Of a stretch of DNA of 64,000 nt, positions 58,023-64,000 are shown piece by piece (within the stretch, counting starts at the first letter, position 1; each line of letters opens with the position of its first letter). Below the pieces are notes generated by a model, which saw only the letters and a list, made by a program, of their open reading frames with translations, searched no databases and was not told where the DNA came from. Location: assembly GCA_049325095.1 (NCBI GenBank), contig JBMOPO010000025.1, positions 57,974 to 121,973 on the forward strand. The letters are read 5' to 3'. The position numbers and the translations under genes are program-made. The DNA is from JAGPUQ01 sp049325095 (GTDB taxonomy: Bacteria; Pseudomonadota; Gammaproteobacteria; Pseudomonadales; Porticoccaceae).

Positions 58023-59540
58023 TCAAGCCGGAACCAGCCGGCGGCGCTCGATGACCGCGCGCCAGTGCCGCGGGCCCGTGACATGCACCGACTCGCCGCG
58101 GCTGTCGACGGCGACCGTGACCGGCATGTCGCGCACCTCGAACTCGTAGATCGCCTCCATGCCCAGCTCCGGAAAGGCCAGCACCCGGGCCGCGGTGACG
58201 GCCTTGGACACCAGGTAGGCGGCCCCGCCGACGGCCATCAGATACACCGCGCCGCAATCGCGGATCGCCTCGATCGCCGCCGGTCCGCGCTCGGCTTTGC
58301 CGACCATGCCCAGCAGCCCGGTGCGCTCCAGCAGGGTCCGGGTGAACTTGTCCATGCGGGTCGCGGTGGTGGGGCCGGCCGGGCCGACCACCTCGTCACG
58401 GACCGGATCCACCGGGCCGACGTAATAGATGAACCGCCCGCGGAAATCCACCGGCAGCGGCTCGCCGGCGGCCAGCAGGTCGACGATTTTCTTGTGTGCG
58501 GCGTCGCGCCCGGTGAGCAGCCTGCCGCTCAGCAGCACCGTGTCGCCGGGTTGCCAGCTGCGCACTTCCTCCGCCGTGATCCGGTCGAGATCCACCCGCC
58601 GGACGGCCGCACCCACCTCCCAGCTCACCTCCGGCCAGTTCTCGAGGCGCGGCGGCTCCAGTCGCGCCGGCCCCGAGCCGTCGAGCACGAAGTGGGCGTG
58701 GCGGGTGGCCGCGCAATTGGGAATCACGGCGACCGCCTTGTTGGCGGCATGGGTCGGATAATCCCGGACCTTGACATCGAGCACCGTGGTCAGGCCGCCC
58801 AGGCCCTGGGCGCCGATGCCCAGGGCGTTGACCCGGTCCATCAGTTCGAGGCGCAGTTGCTCGGCGCGGTTGGCCGCCCCCCGCGCGCGCAGTTCCTGGA
58901 TGTCGATGGGCTCGAGCAGCGCCTCCTTGGCGAGCAGCATGGCCTTCTCGGCGGTGCCGCCGATGCCCACCCCGAGCATGCCGGGCGGGCACCAGCCGGC
59001 ACCCATCCCGGGCACCTGCTCCAGCACCCAGTCGACCACCGAGTCCGAGGGGTTGAGCATGGCGAACCTGGCCTTGGCCTCCGAACCGCCGCCCTTGGCG
59101 GCGACATGGATCTCGACCTCGGCGCCGGGCACCAGCTCGGTGTGGATCACCGCCGGGGTGTTGTCGCCGGTGTTGCGGCGGGCGCCGTCCGGATCTTCCA
59201 GAATCGAGGCGCGCAGCAGATTGTCCGGGTGCAGATAGGCCCGGCGCACCCCCTCGTCAACCATCTCGGCAAGGGACAGTCGGGCCTCCCAGCGCACGTC
59301 CATGCCCACTTTCAGAAACACGGTGACGATCCCGGTGTCCTGGCACAGCGGCCGGTGGCCGAGCGCGCACATGCGCGAATTGACCAGGATCTGGGCCAGT
59401 GCATCCCGGGCGGCGGGCGATTCCTCGCGCAGATAGGCCTGGTGCACGGCCTGGATGAAATCCAGCGGGTGGTAGTAGGAGATGAACTGCAGGGCATCGG
59501 CGATGCTGGCGATCAGATCTTCCTGGCGAATGGTGGTCAT
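58023..59540 (-). CDS. fumA: Class I fumarate hydratase (iron-sulfur)
   Basis: A 505-residue oxygen-sensitive [4Fe-4S] fumarase that interconverts fumarate and malate. The three cluster Cys appear in GHRPLCQDTGIV near residue 66, AGWCPPGMLGVGIGG near residue 183 and IPNCAATRHAHF near residue 270. Alpha and beta domains are fused, as in FumA/FumB. GGGAG lies 6 nt before the ATG at 59540. It is 77 bp from the coiled-coil gene upstream. Confidence 0.93.
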   Translation of the reverse strand: MTTIRQEDLIASIADALQFISYYHPLDFIQAVHQAYLREESPAARDALAQILVNSRMCALGHRPLCQDTGIVTVFLKVGMDVRWEARLSLAEMVDEGVRRAYLHPDNLLRASILEDPDGARRNTGDNTPAVIHTELVPGAEVEIHVAAKGGGSEAKARFAMLNPSDSVVDWVLEQVPGMGAGWCPPGMLGVGIGGTAEKAMLLAKEALLEPIDIQELRARGAANRAEQLRLELMDRVNALGIGAQGLGGLTTVLDVKVRDYPTHAANKAVAVIPNCAATRHAHFVLDGSGPARLEPPRLENWPEVSWEVGAAVRRVDLDRITAEEVRSWQPGDTVLLSGRLLTGRDAAHKKIVDLLAAGEPLPVDFRGRFIYYVGPVDPVRDEVVGPAGPTTATRMDKFTRTLLERTGLLGMVGKAERGPAAIEAIRDCGAVYLMAVGGAAYLVSKAVTAARVLAFPELGMEAIYEFEVRDMPVTVAVDSRGESVHVTGPRHWRAVIERRRLVPA

Positions 59541-59617
59541 CGGCTGCTCCCGAGTGGACTGGCCGGCGGTCTGCGGGGGCCGGCACAATACTGGATTCCT
59601 CCGGCGCGGGCCAGGGT

Positions 59618-60379
59618 TCAGGGACTCGACAACTGCTCCCGGATGGCCTGCAACTGGAGATTGGTTTCGCGCCGGAAGGTGTCGATCGAAGTGAGCGCCT
59701 GGCGGTTTTCGGCGGCGCTGCGGGCGACGCTGTCGCGCAGGGTGCGCACCTGCTCCTCCAGCTTGCCGACCCCGGCCCGCGCCTGCCGCACCTGCGTCTG
59801 GACCTCCTCCAGGGCGGCGGCATCGCCGAGCCGCTCGCGCTTGATGGCGTCGACGCCCGCCACCAGCCCGGCCATCTGGGCCTTGGCCGCGGCGGCGGCC
59901 TCGCTGGCCTCCCGGGCGCTGGCGGCGGCGCGGCCCAGTTCCTGGCGGAGCTGCTTGAGGTCGGTTTCCAACTTGGCGATCGCGGCGCCCTGGGTCTCGA
60001 TCGCCTTGCGATTGCGCTCATTGGCGACCCCCCAGAGCTTCTTGATCTCCGCCCAGTGGGTGTCGAGCTTGGCGTTGTGCTCCTCGAGCCGGGCGCTCAG
60101 GCTGGCGCCGGATTCATTGAGTGTCGCGCCGGTGGAATCGAGCCGCGACTGCAGGTTGGCGAACTGCTCGCCCAGCGACCGGAACTGCTGTTGCTGCTGC
60201 CAGGCCAGCCAGCCCAGGCCGGCGACCCCGAGCAGGGCCAGCAGGGCCAGGACGCGCCAGAACCCGCCGCCCCCGCGCGGCCGGTCCCCGGCTGCCGGCT
60301 CAGCCACCTTCCGATCCCCGGGGCGCTCGTCGGGTTCGGCATAGAAAGGCTCGAAATTCTCGAACCGGTCATCGTTCAT
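59618..60379 (-). CDS. Single-pass membrane coiled-coil protein, unknown function
   Basis: A 253-residue protein with a charged, Pro-rich N-terminus of about 38 residues, one membrane helix (WRVLALLALLGVAGLGWLAW, about 41-60), and then an almost continuous coiled coil to the end, with Gln-, Glu- and Ala-rich heptads such as AAIAKLETDLKQLRQELG. The N-terminus would be cytoplasmic and the coil periplasmic. I do not recognise a family. Its position directly upstream of fumarase may be only operon sharing. Confidence 0.7.
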   Translation of the reverse strand: MNDDRFENFEPFYAEPDERPGDRKVAEPAAGDRPRGGGGFWRVLALLALLGVAGLGWLAWQQQQQFRSLGEQFANLQSRLDSTGATLNESGASLSARLEEHNAKLDTHWAEIKKLWGVANERNRKAIETQGAAIAKLETDLKQLRQELGRAAASAREASEAAAAAKAQMAGLVAGVDAIKRERLGDAAALEEVQTQVRQARAGVGKLEEQVRTLRDSVARSAAENRQALTSIDTFRRETNLQLQAIREQLSSP

Positions 60380-60422
60380 GGGCGCACTGCTCGGGGACGG
60401 GGTGGCGAATTATACGCCGGAC

Positions 60423-60449
60423 ACGAAAAAGCCGGCCCGCAGGCCGGCT
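60423..60449 (-). terminator. Intrinsic terminator of the PuuD-like gene
   Basis: A perfect 8-bp stem AGCCGGCC/GGCCGGCT (60430-60437 with 60442-60449) with a 4-nt loop, followed on the minus strand by TTTTCGTG, 20 bp past the stop of the membrane protein gene. Confidence 0.8.
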
Positions 60450-60469
60450 CGCGGCGCGCCCGGTGCGGC

Positions 60470-61135
60470 CTACAGCAGGTGCAGCAGACCCGCCAGCACC
60501 GCGGTGAGCACCAGGCTGGAGACGATCACGCCGCGCACCGTGGTCAGCGGCCCCTGCTTGCCGGCCAGGGCGTTGACTTCAAGCGCAGCGACGATCAGCA
60601 GCGCGATATAGAAACCCGCACCACCGCCCTCGGCGGACAGGATATGGCCCGTGCTATAACCCAGGTGCGGCGAAGCGAGCATGCAATAGGCCATGGGCCC
60701 GGAGAACAGGACGTTGGTGCGCGAGGCCAGCAACGCCTTGGCGCCGGCCGCGGCCGCATCGCCCTCCTTGACGATGCCCAGGGCAATTTTCTGGTTGGGC
60801 CAGATCACCAGCCAGACATTGAGGAACATCAGGGTGCCGAGCAGGACGCCGACGACGATCAGATCGTTGAGCACATTCTGCTGCATCACCCCGACCAGCA
60901 GCACGACGCCGGTGAGGAAGGTGAACATGGCGCCCCAGCGGAACCACCAGAGCGCGCGCGGCGCCAGCTTGGCCTTGGCGTCGCCCAGCGCTTCCGGCGT
61001 GGCCTCCTTGAAATAGGCGCCCTGCACGAAGTTGAAATAATAGAGCATGCCGATCCAGGTGATGCCGAACAGCAGGTGTCCCCAGCGGAACAGAAAATTG
61101 AGGAATTGCATGGTTTCCAGTTGCGTGGTTTCCAT
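60470..61135 (-). CDS. PuuD-like (urate hydroxylase N-terminal family) membrane protein
   Basis: A 221-residue protein with six or seven hydrophobic helices. It matches the membrane part of PuuD-type urate oxidases: FRWGHLLFGITWIGMLYYFNFVQ with its conserved His and Trp near residue 17, RALWWFRWGAMFTFLTGVVLL and LVIWPNQKIALGIV. The C-terminal cytochrome c domain of full-length PuuD is missing, and no purine genes are adjacent, so a urate role is doubtful. I set the ATG at 61135, with AGGTGG upstream; an ATG at 61111 is possible. It is ended by a good terminator. Confidence 0.75.
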   Translation of the reverse strand: METTQLETMQFLNFLFRWGHLLFGITWIGMLYYFNFVQGAYFKEATPEALGDAKAKLAPRALWWFRWGAMFTFLTGVVLLVGVMQQNVLNDLIVVGVLLGTLMFLNVWLVIWPNQKIALGIVKEGDAAAAGAKALLASRTNVLFSGPMAYCMLASPHLGYSTGHILSAEGGGAGFYIALLIVAALEVNALAGKQGPLTTVRGVIVSSLVLTAVLAGLLHLL

Positions 61136-61357
61136 AAGTGCCACCTTGTTGTTGCTTGGAGTGATCGCGACGAAAGGGTCCCACCGCCCGGCTCGGGCCG
61201 CTCCTCCCCCTCGGGTGTTGCCGCGGCCAATTCTAGACAGAAAACCGACCGGCAGACACCCGCACCCGCGCACGGCGATCCCGGCCGGCGCCCGCGCCCG
61301 ACGGTGCACCGACCAGAGGTTGCGGGCGCCGCCGCCGGCGATCCGGGGCGGGGCGCC

Positions 61358-62119
61358 ATGATCCGGTCGAACCCCACATCGCCGCAGCCGCAATCACCGA
61401 CACCATCGCCGCCGGCCCCCCGCCGGCTCTGGCCGGCGCTGGTGCGCGGCGTGGAGCACACGCTCGCCCTGGGCTGGCGCGGCTGGCTGGCGCTGGCGCT
61501 GGGGGCCGCTCTGGGCTGGTGGCTCTACGTACCCCTGCACGAGCTGGCGCACGCCTTCGGCTGTCTCGCCGCCGGCGGGGCGGTCAGTCGCCTGGAGCTG
61601 GCCCCCGAGTACGGGGCCGCGCTGCTCGCGCGCTGGCTGCCGTTCGTGGCGGTCGGCTCGGATTACGCCGGGCAGTTGACCGGCTTCGACACCCGCGGCA
61701 GCGATGCCGTCTACCTGGCCACCGTGCTGGCGCCCTATGCCTTCACCCTGGTTCCCGGCGTGCCCCTGTTGTTGCACAGCGCCGCCCGGCCGGGGCTCGC
61801 CGCCAGCGCCGCGTTCGGCGCCAGCCTGCCCTGGGCGCTCGCGCCCCTGCTGAGCCTGACCGGCGACTACTACGAGGCCGGCTCCATCCTCGCCAGCCGG
61901 GCCGCGGCCCTGTGGACCGGCGGCGGCATCCCCGCGCACTGGCGCAGCGACGACCTGGTCCGGCTGCTCGGCGAACGCCTCGCCGCGGGCCCGCTGTTGC
62001 CGGCCGACGGCCTGGGTATCGCCGCCGGCCTGGCGATCGGGACCCTGCTGGCCGCCGCCACCCTGATCGCGGCCACGAAGGTGGCGCGCGCGATGGCCCG
62101 CGCCAGGGCAGCGCCCTGA
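61358..62119 (+). CDS. Multi-pass membrane protein with HELAH metalloprotease-like motif
   Basis: A 253-residue protein that I do not assign to a known family. After a Pro/Ser-rich start of about 30 residues it has a first hydrophobic segment (LALALGAALGWWLYVP) ending directly in LHELAHAFGCLAAGG, a zinc-metalloprotease HExxH motif inside a membrane helix, as in site-2 proteases (M50). Further helices lie near residues 125-145 and 225-245. The canonical second M50 motif (NxxPxxPLDGG) is not apparent, so proteolytic activity is uncertain. The gene is alone on the plus strand between two minus-strand genes. Confidence 0.6.
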   Translation: MIRSNPTSPQPQSPTPSPPAPRRLWPALVRGVEHTLALGWRGWLALALGAALGWWLYVPLHELAHAFGCLAAGGAVSRLELAPEYGAALLARWLPFVAVGSDYAGQLTGFDTRGSDAVYLATVLAPYAFTLVPGVPLLLHSAARPGLAASAAFGASLPWALAPLLSLTGDYYEAGSILASRAAALWTGGGIPAHWRSDDLVRLLGERLAAGPLLPADGLGIAAGLAIGTLLAAATLIAATKVARAMARARAAP

Positions 62120-62192
62120 TAGCGGACCGGGGGCCCGGCGGGTGCGCCGCTCCCACCAGGGCGCCGCTCCTGCAACAACCGGTACGCTACCC

Positions 62193-62228
62193 GTAGGTCG
62201 GATAAGCCGCACAGCGGCGCATCCGACA
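62193..62228. repeat. REP palindrome, second copy
   Basis: GTAGGTCGGATAAG followed by GCGGCGCATCCGACA, an imperfect palindrome of the same type as 19245-19280, with both arms carrying a matching change (GCC/GGC to GTC/GAC). It lies in the 225-bp gap after the HELAH protein gene, which otherwise shows no gene. Confidence 0.75.
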
Positions 62229-62344
62229 ATTCCCGGGGACGCATCCGGCGAATCCACTCCGGCGCAACCCTGCCGGCGCTTGGGGATTGGCATGCCCACC
62301 GGCCGGCACCCGCAGGAGGCCCGCCCCCAGGCCGATGGAGAGGA

Positions 62345-64000
62345 TCACCGCCGCAGCAGGCGGCGCAGCACCCGCAGCGGCAGCGCCGCCGCCCAGCGGC
62401 CCGCGCGGCCCAGGCGCCGGGTGGCGGCGAGCTTGGCGAGCAGATAATCGAGAAACTCCGCCGTCGCCTCGCGCGCCCGCGCCTCGGGGTCGACGGCCAG
62501 AATCCGCCGCACTGCCGGGGCCTGAGCCGGCGGTGCGGGACCGGGGCCCGGGATCCCCGCGCCCGGCGGCAGGGGTGACGCCTCCCGGTAGGCGGCGGCC
62601 ATGTCCGCCGGGGTCCACAGGGGCAGGCGGGCGATCTCGTCGCGCACGGCATCGAGCCCGGCGCGATCCCGGTCGAGGACCCGCAGCCGCCGCAGCAGGG
62701 CTTGCGCATCCGGTTCGATCAGCCAGCCGGTGCGGCCGTCCGCGATGCGCTCGGCGAAGGCGCCCACCCGGGTGGCCACCGGCGGCACCCCCAGCGCCCA
62801 CAGCTCGCTCAGGGTGTAGCTGAAGGTCTCCGGCACGATGGACAGCAGCAGCCCCAGGTGGGGCCGGATATCCGCCAGCAGCCCGGGCAGCTCTTCGAGT
62901 TGGTAGGACCGCTGGACCCGCACCCCGGCCAGACCCTCGAACTCGCGGCCCTCGTCGCCGCAACCCAGCAGGAACAGCTCTGCAAAACCGGTCAGCTCGG
63001 CCAGCGCCGCGCGCAGAATCCCGGCGCCCTTCTGCGGCGCCAGGCTGCCCAGTACCAGCAGGCGCAGGCGCCCGCCGGCGGGCGGCGCCGGCAGCCGCGG
63101 CAGGGGTTCACTGCCGTTGGCAATCACCGTGGCCGGCACCGCCGCGACCTCCGGCAGCAGCCGGCGCAAGTGGTCGAGCACCGCCGCACTGGGGGCGACC
63201 AGGCAGATGCCCGGCGCCCGCAGCAGCGCGGCGTAGCGGGCGCGGATATCCAGCCAGTGCCGGGGCTCGGAATCGGCGAAGAAGCGGTTGAGCGGATTGC
63301 CGGCAAAACAGGCGGCGAGCCGTGCGCCGTCGCAGCGCCCGCACACTTCGCCGAAGTGGATCGACAGCGCCGGGCAGAAGGGGAAGAAGTCGTGCAGCGC
63401 GACCAGGGTGGGCAGGCCGCTATCGAGGGCATCCAGGGAATGGCCGATCAGGGAGGACACCACCACCAGATCGACCTCGAAGTCGCGCCGGATCTCGGCC
63501 AGGATGCGCCGGTAATGACAGTGGGCGGCGGCCACCGAGCGGATCGGAAAATCCAGCATCCACTCCCGCAGCGCGACCCCGGGGCCGGCGCCGCCGTAGA
63601 GCGCGAGCCGGTAGCCGAAGGCGCTCCAGTCGCCCAGTGAGCGCAGCACCAGGTGGTGGCGCTCACTGTCGGCCGCGCACAGGTCGCGCATCCAGCGCCC
63701 CAGGCCGCCGCCCCAACTGTGGGTGACGTGCAGCACCACCGGCTTCAGCGCCGGCGCCGGCGGGGGTACCACCGCCGGGCCGCCGCTCAGGGCATCGGCC
63801 AGCTGGCGGCGCAGCGGGGCCAGCGGATGATGGGCATTGAAGGCGCGGAGGTCGGCGTCTTCGGGGGGCAGGGATGCCTCCAGCCGGCCGCCCGGCCAGT
63901 GCGCGAATACCCAGTCGCAGGCCACCGCCGACCAGCCCCGGGCGCGCAGGCGGGCGGCGAGATCGCCCGTCTCGGCGAGCGCGCCCGCGGCGGCCAGATC
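62345..64000 (-). CDS. Glycosyltransferase (GT4-like), 5' end outside the window
   Basis: About 551 residues are visible and the frame is still open at the window edge, so the N-terminus is missing. The C-terminal region is a GT-B fold transferase: VVLHVTHSWGGGLGRWMRDL marks the start of the first Rossmann half, followed by HDFFPFCPALSIHFG, LVAPSAAVLDHL, LLVLGSLAPQKGAGILRAAL, and the nucleotide-sugar site VPETFSYTLSELWALGVPPVATRVGAFAERI. It probably transfers sugars in surface polysaccharide synthesis. The GTG at 63925 is an internal codon rather than a start, because coding-like sequence continues beyond it. Confidence 0.85.
   Translation of the reverse strand, partial: DLAAAGALAETGDLAARLRARGWSAVACDWVFAHWPGGRLEASLPPEDADLRAFNAHHPLAPLRRQLADALSGGPAVVPPPAPALKPVVLHVTHSWGGGLGRWMRDLCAADSERHHLVLRSLGDWSAFGYRLALYGGAGPGVALREWMLDFPIRSVAAAHCHYRRILAEIRRDFEVDLVVVSSLIGHSLDALDSGLPTLVALHDFFPFCPALSIHFGEVCGRCDGARLAACFAGNPLNRFFADSEPRHWLDIRARYAALLRAPGICLVAPSAAVLDHLRRLLPEVAAVPATVIANGSEPLPRLPAPPAGGRLRLLVLGSLAPQKGAGILRAALAELTGFAELFLLGCGDEGREFEGLAGVRVQRSYQLEELPGLLADIRPHLGLLLSIVPETFSYTLSELWALGVPPVATRVGAFAERIADGRTGWLIEPDAQALLRRLRVLDRDRAGLDAVRDEIARLPLWTPADMAAAYREASPLPPGAGIPGPGPAPPAQAPAVRRILAVDPEARAREATAEFLDYLLAKLAATRRLGRAGRWAAALPLRVLRRLLRR

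Noticed and set aside
1..64000. tRNA, rRNA, CRISPR array, prophage, integrase or transposase genes
   Set aside because: Looked for by eye on both strands. No cloverleaf with a GGTTCGA-type loop, no evenly spaced direct repeats and no recombinase motif was found; small RNA genes other than the one reported could have been missed.

Overview
The window is GC-rich bacterial chromosome, and I read it as a gammaproteobacterium. The reasons are the nitrogen-PTS enzyme PtsP, SbcB-type exonuclease I, the xseB-ispA-dxs block, enterobacterial-style REP palindromes, and a CsrB/RsmZ-type small RNA with a GacA-type box. The amount of CoA-linked and flavin-linked catabolism resembles hydrocarbon- or terpenoid-degrading environmental lineages such as Immundisolibacter, but the sequence alone does not fix the genus.

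Region 1 (1-1349) is the 3' end of ptsP, followed directly by a structured dispersed repeat. Region 2 (about 1.5-40.2 kb) is a large catabolic district, mostly on the minus strand. It holds ten short-chain dehydrogenases, three luciferase-like (LLM) flavin enzymes, three acyl-CoA-dehydrogenase-fold proteins (two of them probably FMNH2-dependent hydroxylases), three amidohydrolases, a CaiB-type CoA-transferase, an enoyl-CoA hydratase, a double-hotdog thioesterase, two metallo-beta-lactamase-fold hydrolases, an alcohol dehydrogenase, an aldo/keto reductase, two paralogous MFS carriers, an SLC13 carrier, an amino-acid permease and two dodecins. A translationally coupled block (19384-21873) pairs an APH-fold kinase with a DUF6285 protein, as in the LvaAB hydroxyacyl-CoA kinase of levulinate catabolism. 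Together these genes could import a lipophilic or carboxylated compound, hydroxylate it, oxidise the alcohols and process the acyl-CoA products. The substrate cannot be read from the sequence. I recognise no transcription factor and no flavin reductase in this district.

Region 3 (40.6-46.4 kb) carries an RND efflux pair (adaptor and pump), bioD and a second enoyl-CoA hydratase. Region 4 (46.4-47.7 kb) holds an HNH endonuclease gene and then, on the minus strand in what looks like empty DNA, a candidate CsrA/RsmA-sequestering RNA of about 270 nt. It has about 15 GGA motifs, several displayed in hairpin loops, a strong intrinsic terminator and an upstream TGTAAG-N6-CCTACA box. I consider this the best discovery in the window. 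Region 5 (47.7-64 kb) is housekeeping: xseB-ispA-dxs, a tightly coupled pyrB/acyltransferase/DinG-family helicase set, sbcB, an OmpA-family porin, class I fumarase, a coiled-coil membrane protein, a PuuD-like membrane protein, a HELAH-motif membrane protein and a glycosyltransferase that runs off the window.

Three copies of a multi-hairpin repeat (1350-1503, 22915-23070, 31063-31216) keep their folding pattern while the arm sequences change in a compensatory way. Two of them start at the base after a stop codon. I saw no tRNA, rRNA, CRISPR array, prophage or transposase gene.
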